From positions 1,488,001 through 1,552,000 of the forward strand of contig OW818680.1 of NCBI GenBank assembly GCA_942493055.1: 64,000 bases of DNA, read 5' to 3'. Positions within the stretch are counted from its first letter, which is position 1. Each line of letters opens with the position of its first letter. A program made the translations under genes and the position numbers. Source of the DNA: CAIZQW01 sp942493055 (GTDB taxonomy: Bacteria > Verrucomicrobiota > Kiritimatiellia > RFP12 > UBA1067). Of the stretch, positions 19,296 to 27,400 are shown piece after piece. The notes under the pieces were generated by a model. The model did no database searches, was not told where the DNA came from, and saw only the letters and a program-made list of their open reading frames with translations.

Positions 19296-19492
19296 TCAAA
19301 TTTCCAGCAGTTTGATTTCCGGCTTGAGCGCCTTAAATTCGGGGTCGTTTGTATAAAGCGGCGCTGAAAGCTGTTTGGCCAATGCTGCGGCACAGGCATC
19401 TGCTAAGCTCATTTTAAAACGCGCCTTGAAGGATGCTGCAAGATCGGCCATACCGCCAGCAATGCAAAACTATCCAATACAACGGCGGGCAC
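19296..19492 (-). pseudogene. Remnant of a VapC-type PIN-domain toxin with internal deletion
   Basis: Read on the minus strand from a GTG at 19492, the sequence encodes the start of a PIN domain (PAVVLDSFALLAV, with the first acidic active-site residue), then after a frame change at about 19455 continues as MADLAASFKARFK, MSLADACAAALA and TNDPEFKAL before a stop at 19296-19298. SLADA and TNDPEF are the usual C-terminal PIN motifs. Only about 65 of the expected 120-130 residues remain: the middle of the domain is missing and the two halves are in different frames. It overlaps the end of the intact AbrB-type antitoxin gene by 23 bases, the normal arrangement for an antitoxin-toxin pair. Not functional as a PIN nuclease. 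Confidence 0.75.
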
Positions 19493-19751
19493 GGCGCTCC
19501 TCCACTTTTTCTTCCTCGATCTTATAAAGCGCCCGAGCCTTGGCAGCCGCCTCGGGCTTTCCATTGTTCAGGATGCCGCAACCAGCATCGATGGAGGACT
19601 TACTCATCGGCTGGATCAGAATACCCTCTGGCGTGGGCTTGATAATAGCCCTCGTCTTCTGCGTGATGCCAAACATGCGCCGGAGTTGCACGGGAATCAC
19701 CAACTGACCCTTCGCCGTGAAGGAGACAGGAGATAGTGTAAGTGTGTTCAT
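19470..19751 (-). CDS. AbrB/MazE-type antitoxin
   Basis: A 93-residue swapped-hairpin AbrB-type DNA-binding protein: LSPVSFTAKGQLVIPVQLRR is the classic TxKGQ(V/L)xIPxxxR signature of an antitoxin that represses its own operon. The C-terminal half (EAAAKARALYKIEEEKVEE) is helical and would bind the toxin. ATG 19751 starts just before the domain; a longer in-frame start at 19817 would add a hydrophobic segment not typical of the family. The toxin gene behind it is a collapsed vapC, so this is an orphaned antitoxin. Confidence 0.82.
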   Translation of the reverse strand: MNTLTLSPVSFTAKGQLVIPVQLRRMFGITQKTRAIIKPTPEGILIQPMSKSSIDAGCGILNNGKPEAAAKARALYKIEEEKVEERRARRCIG

Positions 19752-19876
19752 GTAATAAAGTATACCTAATCCAGAAAGTAGGAATAATAATAAAAGTACA
19801 ACTTTTTGCCTCATCACTCGCTCATCTCATCAATAACAATCCAGGCCAGTTTCCCAACTTATTGACACTTCCAAAC

Positions 19877-20872
19877 TTACTGACACTTCCCCGAGCAGGC
19901 ATAGCAATAGACACAGCTATGCGAGCAGGTGTCGTAGCGGCCAATATCTTTGCTGACAATACAGCCGCAAGCCTTACGCTGTCCAGGATCTTTCAGTTTT
20001 CGCTTTTTGGCGCTGGGAACCCACTGTCCGCCTAAACCCTGTTCATAGCCGAGGAAGGCCATCAGCTTAGTGTCCTGAGGAAACAGCTTAACAAGCAGCC
20101 TGTCATCGATACACCGGCCATGCTCAATCCCATATGCATCCAGATCGATCGATTCTGCGCAGGTGGAAACGGAAAGTCCCCAGCGCTGGTTGAGCTGTTG
20201 CACACCCGCTGCAAAAACCTGCATCTCGTGGATTGTGAATTCGCGCGCCTGAATACCCGCCAAGCTTATATTCTTTTGAACCTTTCTATACCCCACGATA
20301 TCCGCAAAGCTGAAGACGAAGCGGGAGGTGTAAGCATGAATCAGATTTCCGACGCGCTCGACCTTCCTGAGAAGATCACCCACCGAAACTTTATCCGTGA
20401 GCAGCAGCGGATCAAAGCGCCAGATGACGCTATCCTTGCCCAGGCGATTGGACAATGCCATGAACGTCTCCACTCGCTCCTCAAGCTTCGGGACGCCTGG
20501 CTCATAGCCCTCCGCATCATAATCATTCAGGGTGAACTGAAAATAATAATGGACCCCGCGCGCATCCAGTTCATCCAAGAGAGAAAACATGGGCTTCGGA
20601 TTTTTAGTCCAGAAGACGAAGACGCGCGCCTCTTTGAGGGAGACGATGCTGGGCTTCTGATTGAACGGATTGATCCGTTCCACAAAACCTGCCTCCAGCC
20701 GCTCACGTAGCCACTGGACGTGAAACGCAGGAATGTCGGTCGCGCGGCTGGCAGAGATGATGAGCGGAGCTTTTGAAACTGGAAACTTGTCACTTGAAAC
20801 TGGGGAATCAGTAGGAGATAGCGAGTTCGCTTTGGCATCCTCCCATATAAAGTTTCCAGTATCCAGTCTCAT
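19877..20872 (-). CDS. DUF1848 protein with C-terminal radical-SAM-like cysteine motif
   Basis: A 331-residue protein of the DUF1848 family. Conserved family phrases are PLIISASRATDIPAF, RINPFNQK, VFVFWTKNP, YYFQFTLNDY and VIWRFDPLLLTD. The C-terminus reads CGC, then DTCSHSCVYCYA, which contains the C-x3-C-x2-C pattern that binds the 4Fe-4S cluster in radical SAM enzymes, but at the end rather than the start of the protein; this is characteristic of the family. The reaction is unknown. The first ~33 residues are encoded by repeat text (AACTGGAAACTT and related), so they are probably not part of the fold, yet the ATG has a strong GGGGAAGAG site and no later start exists before the conserved region. 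It lies downstream of the ArsR-like gene, beyond a 28-bp palindrome. Confidence 0.83.
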   Translation of the reverse strand: MRLDTGNFIWEDAKANSLSPTDSPVSSDKFPVSKAPLIISASRATDIPAFHVQWLRERLEAGFVERINPFNQKPSIVSLKEARVFVFWTKNPKPMFSLLDELDARGVHYYFQFTLNDYDAEGYEPGVPKLEERVETFMALSNRLGKDSVIWRFDPLLLTDKVSVGDLLRKVERVGNLIHAYTSRFVFSFADIVGYRKVQKNISLAGIQAREFTIHEMQVFAAGVQQLNQRWGLSVSTCAESIDLDAYGIEHGRCIDDRLLVKLFPQDTKLMAFLGYEQGLGGQWVPSAKKRKLKDPGQRKACGCIVSKDIGRYDTCSHSCVYCYACSGKCQ

Positions 20873-21037
20873 CTCTTCCCCCTACTCGATCATCCACCTG
20901 ACAGGATGCTTCCCTTCCGGCCAGAGACATCTCAGGATCGAGAACTCTTTTATATCCCAAGACCGACAGAAATCCAACACTAAACTGCGTCAAACAAAGA
21001 AAGAACCGCTTTACCAAGGATCAAATGCTGAAGCCCG

Positions 21038-21065
21038 AGTCTCACACTTTGCAAAGTGTGAGACT
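21038..21065. promoter_or_regulatory. Perfect 28-bp palindrome, downstream copy
   Basis: Each arm is AGTCTCACACTTTG and its exact complement. It lies 9 bases beyond the stop of the ArsR-like gene and 166 bases before the DUF1848 start. It is identical to the copy at 21661-21688 while the flanks differ. It may be a second operator or a transcript-end hairpin (no T-run follows). Confidence 0.6.
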
Positions 21066-21074
21066 GAACAGCTA

Positions 21075-21644
21075 TCAGGCATTGAGCGCAAGACGGAGAA
21101 GCGCATAGGCGAAAACGGTTTCAGGCAAGGCAATCGTGCACTGTCCATCGTTTACGGTCACCAGGGAACGTTGAGCCAGCTTCTGGAGATGCCGGAAGAG
21201 GGCTGGCCTTGAAATATGACAGGTCTGCATTAAAAGGGTTTCGGAAGCGTCGCCCGAGGCGTATATGACTTTGACAATCTTAATGCGCCGTGGATGCGTA
21301 AAGGCTGTCAGCGCTTTAAGGATGCAGTCATAGTCAGACGTTGTCCTGCACGTGCGCAACGCCATGCGGATTGCGGTCAGCATCTCCTCAGACTGTTTGA
21401 CGGCTGGATCAGCACCTGCTGAGTAATAGACCCAGCGACCTTGGCGGACCACGCTCAAAAGGCCTCGGGAATTTAGCAGCCTCAACCATTGGCTGCAGGT
21501 GCAGACACTGATCCCCACCTGCGGCGCTAACGCCTCCACACTCACCGGCTCCTGCTCAATCACACGTTTCAGCAATTCAAGACGCTTCCTGTTCGCCAAC
21601 GCACGGCATGTCCGCCAGAGCGACGGTGTCAACATCGGTGTCAT
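21075..21644 (-). CDS. Tandem winged-helix regulator, ArsR-like
   Basis: A 189-residue protein with two ArsR-like winged-helix domains in tandem. The first (LANRKRLELLKRVIE ... GISVCTCSQWLRLLNSRGLL ... RWVYYS) is a standard ArsR helix-turn-helix with wing; the second (FTHPRRIKIVKVIYAS ... HISRPALFRHLQKLAQRSLV ... CTIAL) repeats the pattern. No conserved metal-binding CxC box is seen in the recognition helix, so the inducer is unknown; a two-domain protein could bind DNA as a pseudo-dimer. ATG 21644 was chosen (AAAGG upstream); a longer frame from 21677 would run into the palindrome. The 28-bp palindrome at 21661-21688 overlaps the likely promoter or leader, suggesting autoregulation. Confidence 0.8.
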   Translation of the reverse strand: MTPMLTPSLWRTCRALANRKRLELLKRVIEQEPVSVEALAPQVGISVCTCSQWLRLLNSRGLLSVVRQGRWVYYSAGADPAVKQSEEMLTAIRMALRTCRTTSDYDCILKALTAFTHPRRIKIVKVIYASGDASETLLMQTCHISRPALFRHLQKLAQRSLVTVNDGQCTIALPETVFAYALLRLALNA

Positions 21645-21660
21645 AAAACGACCTTTCTTC

Positions 21661-21688
21661 AGTCTCACACTTTGCAAAGTGTGAGACT
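21661..21688. promoter_or_regulatory. Perfect 28-bp palindrome upstream of ArsR-like gene, candidate operator
   Basis: Identical to 21038-21065; arms AGTCTCACACTTTG and its complement. It begins 17 bases upstream of the regulator's start codon. Size and symmetry fit a dimeric winged-helix operator. Confidence 0.6.
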
Positions 21689-21788
21689 GACATTGGATTT
21701 GACCTTCATTTTAGATTGCGACCCAAAAACTTAACCTGATAAGGACAACATGGTCCTAATCATGGCAAAACCTACAAAAGAGAACTCC

Positions 21789-21900
21789 CGACCCAAATTT
21801 TTCTTAAATATACGCAAATGCAGCTTGCTTTGTCCATTAAAAAGCGCAAAATTTACTAATCGCTGGCAAGGTTGCCAGCAAAAGCCACGGGTGGCACATT
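21789..21900 (+). repeat. Dispersed repeat copy with CTGGCAAGGTTGCCAG palindrome
   Basis: Starts at GACCCAAATTT, continues through AGCTTGCTTTGTCCAT, AAAGCGCAAAA and CTGGCAAGGTTGCCAG, and ends at GGCACATT. The right half matches 730-800 closely; the left half matches 19063 onward. Confidence 0.65.
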
Positions 21901-21920
21901 AAACGTTCTGCGATCAGAAG

Positions 21921-22127
21921 ATGAATGATAACATGACCCATCATAGGAGAGCAGTCGAGGGAGAGCGAACAGCCTCCGATCCGAGATATCCACATGTCTC
22001 CTGGGTTTGTCCTGCTTGCGGTAAGTGGCATGACACCGACCTAGCCACAGAGGATAAGAGTCCTCTCGATCTGCAGTGTGAGGCAGGAAGGTCGGATGAG
22101 GTGTTTTCGGTGAGTTGGAAGGAATGA
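21921..22127 (+). CDS. Possible small zinc-ribbon protein, cassette-like
   Basis: A 68-residue open frame. The core WVCPACGKWHDTD followed by LDLQCE looks like half of a zinc ribbon, and the composition is protein-like (VSWVCPACG, SPLDLQC, FSVSWKE), but there is no recognisable family and the Shine-Dalgarno (GAAGATGA) is poor. Its stop is directly followed by an attC-like hairpin (22132-22202), the arrangement of an integron gene cassette. It might equally be a chance frame. Confidence 0.35.
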   Translation: MNDNMTHHRRAVEGERTASDPRYPHVSWVCPACGKWHDTDLATEDKSPLDLQCEAGRSDEVFSVSWKE

Positions 22128-22131
22128 AGCC

Positions 22132-22202
22132 GCAGAACCATCGCCTCGACCGTACGGCTCACCCGCAACGGGTTCACCGTCCGGTCAGGCGTAACGTTAG
22201 GA
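22132..22202. repeat. attC-like imperfect hairpin
   Basis: Long imperfect stem with extrahelical bases: GCCT/AGGC (22143-22146, 22187-22190), GACCG/CGGTC (22148-22152, 22182-22186), ACGG/CCGT (22154-22157, 22177-22180) and CCCG/CGGG (22162-22165, 22169-22172). AAC at 22136-22138 and GTT at 22196-22198 stand where the two core sites of an attC would be. The core sites do not match the full consensus, so this is tentative. Confidence 0.4.
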
Positions 22203-22213
22203 GAGAATAGACA

Positions 22214-23623
22214 ATGAGGGTAATGATGGCAGTCTTTTTGCTCTTGGCAACCCGGGATACTACTGCTGAAGTGCGTTCCGGGTTGTTTGACCCCGTCGCC
22301 GATGGGGGCGATGGTCACACGCTCACGACGGGCATTTCGACAAACCAGACCTTCATGGCCGGGCCGCTCGCCGCGATGCCCTCTGCGCCAGGTTCCCATA
22401 TCGACAAGATCAGGGCCATGGACAGCGACTCGTGGTTGGATCTGGGCAAGCCCGCTGCCGATCCCAAATGGGGCATGGGCTGTGGCCGCAGTTACCAGCC
22501 CAATATGGCGTGGGCGGCTGACTTGAAGTGCGCATTTATCTTGGGCACGGGCGTGCATGGCGCGACCCACAAGTATCCGGACGGAGTCACCCGGTGGGAG
22601 AATGACGTGTGGGCCTACGATCTCTGGGGCCACCGCTGGATCTGCCTGTATCCAGGCATCGATATCTCCAATGGAACCTACAAGGTCGATGCGCTGGGCG
22701 GAGCCACGACAGATGATGGACGTGGTTCGCTGGAGGGTAGCCATGCCTATCAGCATTCCTGCTATGACCCGACGGCGAAGAAGTTCGTGATCGGCGTGGT
22801 TGATGTGAACACCGACTATTTTCCAAATCGTCTCAAGGGGGAGTTCTACAAGGACGGCATGCGGGGACCAGCCGAGGCGAAACACTGGGCGCCTTTTGTC
22901 TATGATCCGGCGACAAACGAATGGAAACTGCACCACCCGACCGGGGCACTTCTGCGCGGCAAGGGTGCCCACTGTGTCTTCTACTCACCGAAACTCAGGC
23001 GTATTGTCGCAGCCTCAGCAAGTTCGCTCTACGAGTATGAGATGGACAATGAGGAGTGGATCAAGCGTCCCGTCCAGAACACAGCCAAGGTGGGCTACAG
23101 CATCGGTTGTTATGACACCAAGCGTGACCGGATCATCTTCGCAGGGACCGGTCCTGCCGGTAATAAGAAGGATGCGCCCGGCGCGTTGGGGGCGCTGGAC
23201 GTCTCCGGCGGCGAGGTTAAGCCGCTCAATAGCGCGGGGCTTGTGGCCGGGTTCGGCGCGCTTGACTGGATGAGCGGGCCGAACCTCATGTACGACGTGG
23301 CCAACGATGCGGTGATTCTCACCGTGTGGTGCGAACATTTGCAGGGCATGTACATCTACGATTGCGCAACCGACACGTGGTTGCCGAAAAGGGCCTTGGG
23401 CATCCCGCCGAAAAGATGGCAGATGTGGAGCGGGTTCTACGTCCCGGAACTCAACGTTCACATCTTCCACGAATCTATGGACTCAGGATACACTGACCGC
23501 ATTTTGGCCTACCGGTTCAAGAAGAACAACACAGCTAAAGAGTTGCCGAACAGCGGCTCTGGGAGGGACGGCGGCCTCGCCGTCCGGCGGTCGATCCGAC
23601 CGCCCTCCCAGTGCGCTATGTGA
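22214..23623 (+). CDS. Secreted kelch-like beta-propeller protein
   Basis: A 469-residue exported protein with a short signal peptide (MRVMMAVFLLLATRDTTA). Repeated blade-like segments, such as ENDVWAYDLWGHRWICLYPG, HWAPFVYDPATNEWKLHHP, SLYEYEMDNEEWIKRP and GMYIYDCATDTWLPK, follow the kelch pattern of an aromatic-rich strand with W near the end, so a beta-propeller is likely. No catalytic motif is recognised; such proteins are common in polysaccharide-degrading PVC bacteria. AGGAGAG lies 10 bases upstream of the ATG, inside the end of the attC-like element. The last ~20 residues are encoded by a palindromic repeat (23559-23611), so the natural C-terminus has been replaced or extended. Confidence 0.78.
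   Translation: MRVMMAVFLLLATRDTTAEVRSGLFDPVADGGDGHTLTTGISTNQTFMAGPLAAMPSAPGSHIDKIRAMDSDSWLDLGKPAADPKWGMGCGRSYQPNMAWAADLKCAFILGTGVHGATHKYPDGVTRWENDVWAYDLWGHRWICLYPGIDISNGTYKVDALGGATTDDGRGSLEGSHAYQHSCYDPTAKKFVIGVVDVNTDYFPNRLKGEFYKDGMRGPAEAKHWAPFVYDPATNEWKLHHPTGALLRGKGAHCVFYSPKLRRIVAASASSLYEYEMDNEEWIKRPVQNTAKVGYSIGCYDTKRDRIIFAGTGPAGNKKDAPGALGALDVSGGEVKPLNSAGLVAGFGALDWMSGPNLMYDVANDAVILTVWCEHLQGMYIYDCATDTWLPKRALGIPPKRWQMWSGFYVPELNVHIFHESMDSGYTDRILAYRFKKNNTAKELPNSGSGRDGGLAVRRSIRPPSQCAM
23559..23611. repeat. Nested palindromic repeat at the 3' end of the kelch-like gene
   Basis: Outer arms CTGGGAGGG and CCCTCCCAG enclose two smaller hairpins (GGACGGCG/CGCCGTCC and GGTCG/CGACC-type). It lies within the coding frame of the gene at 22214 and supplies its last residues. 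Confidence 0.6.
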
Positions 23624-23679
23624 GAAACTCGTTGCTTGTCAAGTTTCCAGTTTCAAGCGTCAAGTTTCACGTCTCCCCC

Positions 23680-26600
23680 TTATTCGATCATCCCTTTCGC
23701 GACGCGCACGCCCAGGGCGGGCTCTTCGGTCGGATAGGCCCAAGGATCGGTCCACTCGTATTCAGCCCAGATATTCTTACGTCCGTCCAGCAGGCGCTTG
23801 TGAAACATCTTGCCGGTATAGGGAATGTTGGCGTCCACCCACGTGACCATGGGCAGCCACTCCTCCTGTGTGAGCTTCACACGTTTCTGATGCGCTTCAT
23901 TGCGGATGGCTTTGGTCAGGCGACTGACCGGCGAACCGAACTGATAGGGTTCGGAGATCGCCCCGTTGCCGCCGAAGGCGTTTGACAAGACAACCAGCTT
24001 CTTATCACGGACCGTCCGGAATGCTTTGCCCGCTGAGAAATCCAGCTCCGCTTTCGGCTTCTCGCCACCATGACAGGAGACGCAGTTCTTGGTGAAGATG
24101 GGCTGGATGTCACGATCAAAGTCCATGGGCTTAGCAGCACCCCATGCAGGCGGGACAGGCTCAGCAGGCTTACCCGTGAGTGCAATGCCGGAATTCATCA
24201 CCTCTGTATTGTTGCGTGTCTCATGGCATCCGTTGCAGCTCCGCTGCTCGCCAGGTGCAAAGGAGACGCTGGAACGCATGCGCCGCACCTCCATGAAATC
24301 GCTGTCCAACGCCTGGAAATAGACAGAGGCATTATCCGAAATCGGCACCTTGAAGTACGCGGAACCGTCGGCTGCCACAGGCACAATCCCAATGACACGC
24401 ACCGGACACCAGCGCGCCGCGCCCTTGTCCTGATTGGTCCACCCAAAGACCCAGCGTTTCACACCCTCGCGCGGCAGAAGCGGCCACGGGAGCGCCTCGG
24501 AGATTCGGATGTATTTGATGGTACCCCGGCGAATGACCTCGCCCGTTACCCCTTTGTAGACATCCGGAATCGCGCAGGTCGCATAGTTCTTGGTGCGGTC
24601 TGTGGTTTTGGCAAGGACTGGCTGTTTCTTGCGCAGACGCAGCGGCTGCGCCGCATAGGCACCCATGAAGGCATCGCGATAGAGCAACTCTTTGTTCCCA
24701 TAAACATCCACAAGATACACGCCATACCCATTGCTGTCGGCATCGCCAGCTTCATGGCGATAGTGGCGTGCCGGAGGACTCAAAAACGCATAAGAAGCCA
24801 TGTAGCAGGTGGGCGAAAGCGCAATGGGGTCAGTATAGAAACCCGGCGCCTCTTTGCGTCCGCCCTCTGCCGGAGGTTTCCCAGGCACACCGCCCTCATT
24901 GACGCGCATCCCTTGTGTCAAGACTTCCAGTCCGTCAGGACTATTGATGCCTGTCGCTGGATTGAGCAACACCAGCGGACCTTGCGGCAAGCTGTGATGA
25001 CCTGTCGCAACAGCGATCATGCGCGTTCCATCACCAATGCCGGTTGCCTGACGGACTCCATGCGGCTGGAAGAGATGCTGCTTGAAGAGCGCATCCGCCA
25101 TAGCCCCGTCGGGCTTGACGGTCCAGACGGAGTGGACATCCATGAAGTTACGCTCCTGATATTCCCAACGCAGATACGCGATCAAGCCATTCGGCAACAC
25201 ACGCGGGGTCATGTCAATATCCTTGTGATTCGCCAAGCGCCGAACGATCTTGCGATCTGTTGTCAGTGTAAACAGATTCTGGTCGCTGAGATCATTATTC
25301 ACGCTGTCGCAGGAGGGCGAATGGCCAAAGCGGTCTGACGAGAAGACGATCTCACCCGAAGGCAAGTAGACCGGCTCTGTGTCGCTCCAATAGTTATGGT
25401 CTGTCAGTTGCGTTGTCTTCTTGGTCTTCAAATCTATTTCATACAGATGGAGAGGCTCCATGGTCTCGCGATATTCGTATGCATAATTGTCATTGTGTGA
25501 TCCAGCCTCAGGCCATTTGGTCGGATACTTGTTATCAGGGAAGACCGGCCAGACAGGCTGCGCTGCAAAGGAGAAGACGATCTTATCCGCATCATACCAG
25601 AGGTCCATGCCTTGGAAATGTCCTGCCCCCAACTTGCCTTCTGAGACAGGCGTTGCCTTGCCATCCTTGATACTGACTGAGAGAATATCACCGCCAGGTT
25701 TATGAGACCAGGCCGTCATCATGCCGCACACATTGGGCTTATGGTGAAAGCCATAGCGCGCATACAGAACCACGTTGTCAAAATCAACGCCCTTTTGAAG
25801 CAGCACGGCTTGACGCCACAGCATACGCGCCTGTACCCACATCTTCTGGCAATCAGCAAACGAGGCCTGACTCATTTTATCGCGCAGGGATGCAAGCTCC
25901 TTGCAATAACGGACAAACCGTTCATCTTTGTCCAGACCGCCCTTTGCCATCAGCACGCCGCGTCCCATGCACTCTGAAATATCGGCAAGCATGACCTCGG
26001 CATTTACCATCTGATGCTGCAAGAAGAGGTGGCGGACGTAATCATAGACAATCTTCTCTTCGTGCGACGTTGCTGACCACGTTGCAAACCAAGGTTCGCT
26101 TTTCAACTGCTCGGCTGTCCACGCCACAGTCTGTCCGTTGTTCTTTTGTCCGACAGCTTCTGATACTGCGAAATCCGCAAGTGCGCGTATAAAAAGGTCA
26201 TCATGCTTCAGAAGCGCAGCAGCCTGTTTGAACTGCTCCTCTGTCCATTTTCCGCTATTGATGGCGCGCTCCAAGGCGAACGCGGCAAACAGGTCGCCCC
26301 TGATTTTTTCATCAACCCCTAAGGTGTCTGAGTTTGCATAAGCCTCGACTTCAAAGATACGGGCATACGCATTGCCATTGGTTTCGCCTTTGGTGATGAA
26401 GAGACGCAGACAGCACATCTTGAGTGGATTAAATACATGCGTTGAGACAGCCTCTTTATTCGAAACAATCGGAGAGACAATGTCTTTCCATTCGGTTTTG
26501 CCATCGCCCCATTGGAGCTGGAAATCAGAGGTGACGGCTCCATCGTCATGTCGGACAACGATCTTGTGAATGGCGCGCTCACGTCCGAAATCAATGGTCA

Positions 26601-26844
26601 GCCAGAAGGGGGCCTGCTGGCCTTTGGCGCTATTCCACTTGTCCGTCTCCCGTGCAGCAAAGCGCCCGTCGAGCGCATTGTTCGGTCCATAATTGTCGTT
26701 GCCGGGCTCAGCATACGACGACGAGGCAATCGCGCGGCTTCCCCAGGTCTTTAACGCCACATTGATCTCTGCTGTCTGCGCAGAGACACATGAAATAAAC
26801 AAGCCTATGAAGCTTGTTGCCATCAGCGTGTGCTTCTTTGACAT
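23680..26844 (-). CDS. Secreted F5/8C-propeller-cytochrome protein, hydrazine-synthase-alpha-like
   Basis: A 1054-residue exported protein. After the signal peptide (to about residue 22) comes an F5/8 type C-like carbohydrate-binding module (about 30-170: NNALDGRFAARETDKWNS ... FWLTIDFGRERAIHKIVV), a helical linker (to about 360), a TolB-like propeller (about 390-650, with YWSDTEPVYLPSGEIVFSS), and a C-terminal region like the middle domain of hydrazine synthase alpha. There are two c-type haem sites, CNGCH at 870-874 and CVSCH at 921-925. Such proteins are common in Planctomycetes and relatives; a role in hydrazine synthesis is not implied, and the real function is unknown. AAGGGGAT precedes the start, 19 bases after the def stop. 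Confidence 0.82.
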   Translation of the reverse strand: MSKKHTLMATSFIGLFISCVSAQTAEINVALKTWGSRAIASSSYAEPGNDNYGPNNALDGRFAARETDKWNSAKGQQAPFWLTIDFGRERAIHKIVVRHDDGAVTSDFQLQWGDGKTEWKDIVSPIVSNKEAVSTHVFNPLKMCCLRLFITKGETNGNAYARIFEVEAYANSDTLGVDEKIRGDLFAAFALERAINSGKWTEEQFKQAAALLKHDDLFIRALADFAVSEAVGQKNNGQTVAWTAEQLKSEPWFATWSATSHEEKIVYDYVRHLFLQHQMVNAEVMLADISECMGRGVLMAKGGLDKDERFVRYCKELASLRDKMSQASFADCQKMWVQARMLWRQAVLLQKGVDFDNVVLYARYGFHHKPNVCGMMTAWSHKPGGDILSVSIKDGKATPVSEGKLGAGHFQGMDLWYDADKIVFSFAAQPVWPVFPDNKYPTKWPEAGSHNDNYAYEYRETMEPLHLYEIDLKTKKTTQLTDHNYWSDTEPVYLPSGEIVFSSDRFGHSPSCDSVNNDLSDQNLFTLTTDRKIVRRLANHKDIDMTPRVLPNGLIAYLRWEYQERNFMDVHSVWTVKPDGAMADALFKQHLFQPHGVRQATGIGDGTRMIAVATGHHSLPQGPLVLLNPATGINSPDGLEVLTQGMRVNEGGVPGKPPAEGGRKEAPGFYTDPIALSPTCYMASYAFLSPPARHYRHEAGDADSNGYGVYLVDVYGNKELLYRDAFMGAYAAQPLRLRKKQPVLAKTTDRTKNYATCAIPDVYKGVTGEVIRRGTIKYIRISEALPWPLLPREGVKRWVFGWTNQDKGAARWCPVRVIGIVPVAADGSAYFKVPISDNASVYFQALDSDFMEVRRMRSSVSFAPGEQRSCNGCHETRNNTEVMNSGIALTGKPAEPVPPAWGAAKPMDFDRDIQPIFTKNCVSCHGGEKPKAELDFSAGKAFRTVRDKKLVVLSNAFGGNGAISEPYQFGSPVSRLTKAIRNEAHQKRVKLTQEEWLPMVTWVDANIPYTGKMFHKRLLDGRKNIWAEYEWTDPWAYPTEEPALGVRVAKGMIE

Positions 26845-26863
26845 GGCTTATCCCCTTTTTAGC

Positions 26864-27400
26864 TTATTTAGCTTTGGCTTGCAGTCTGCGGAGCTGGCCG
26901 GAAATAGAAAGCTTCTGCATCGGGCTCATCTTGTCCACGAGCAAAATACCGTTGAGATGGTCGATCTCATGCTGGAGCGCGCGGGCGAGCAACCCTTTGG
27001 CGGTCACGGTCTGACGGTGTCCCTTGATATCGAGAAATGTGACAGTCACTTGGTTTGCGCGCGTGATAGGAGCGCCAATTTCCGGGAAACTCAAGCACCC
27101 CTCTTCATTGCGCTGCTTACCTTCGCTCGCCAAAATCTCCGGATTGATCAGAATGAGCGGCATGGCAATGGTTGCGTTTTCCGCGCGACACTCTTCCTTC
27201 TCAACATCCGTCGGCACGTCAATCACGCAGAGGCATTCCGTACGGCCAACCTGTTCCGCAGCAAGGCCAAGCCCCTTCGAGGCATACATGGTCTCCAGCA
27301 TATCCATCGCAAGTTTACACACCGCATCGGTCACTTCAGCGATCGGCATGGCCTTTTGTCTCAACACTTCTGCACCAAATGTCAAAATCGGATAGATCAT
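26864..27400 (-). CDS. def: Peptide deformylase
   Basis: A 178-residue metal-dependent enzyme that removes the formyl group from the N-terminal Met of new proteins. All three family motifs are present: GLGLAAEQVG (the usual Pro before Gln is Glu here), EGCLSFP with the metal-binding Cys, and QHEIDHLNG with the two His ligands and catalytic Glu. The start overlaps the stop of the upstream membrane/TPR gene (ATGA), indicating translational coupling. The C-terminal tail (LSISGQLRRLQAKAK) is basic, as in forms that sit near the ribosome exit. Confidence 0.95.
   Translation of the reverse strand: MIYPILTFGAEVLRQKAMPIAEVTDAVCKLAMDMLETMYASKGLGLAAEQVGRTECLCVIDVPTDVEKEECRAENATIAMPLILINPEILASEGKQRNEEGCLSFPEIGAPITRANQVTVTFLDIKGHRQTVTAKGLLARALQHEIDHLNGILLVDKMSPMQKLSISGQLRRLQAKAK

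Noticed and set aside
20882..20989. Short minus-strand open stretch ending WPEGKHPVRWMIE just upstream of the DUF1848 start
   Set aside because: It looks protein-like but has no start codon context and no recognisable family; it may be the tail of a lost gene. Not enough to call.
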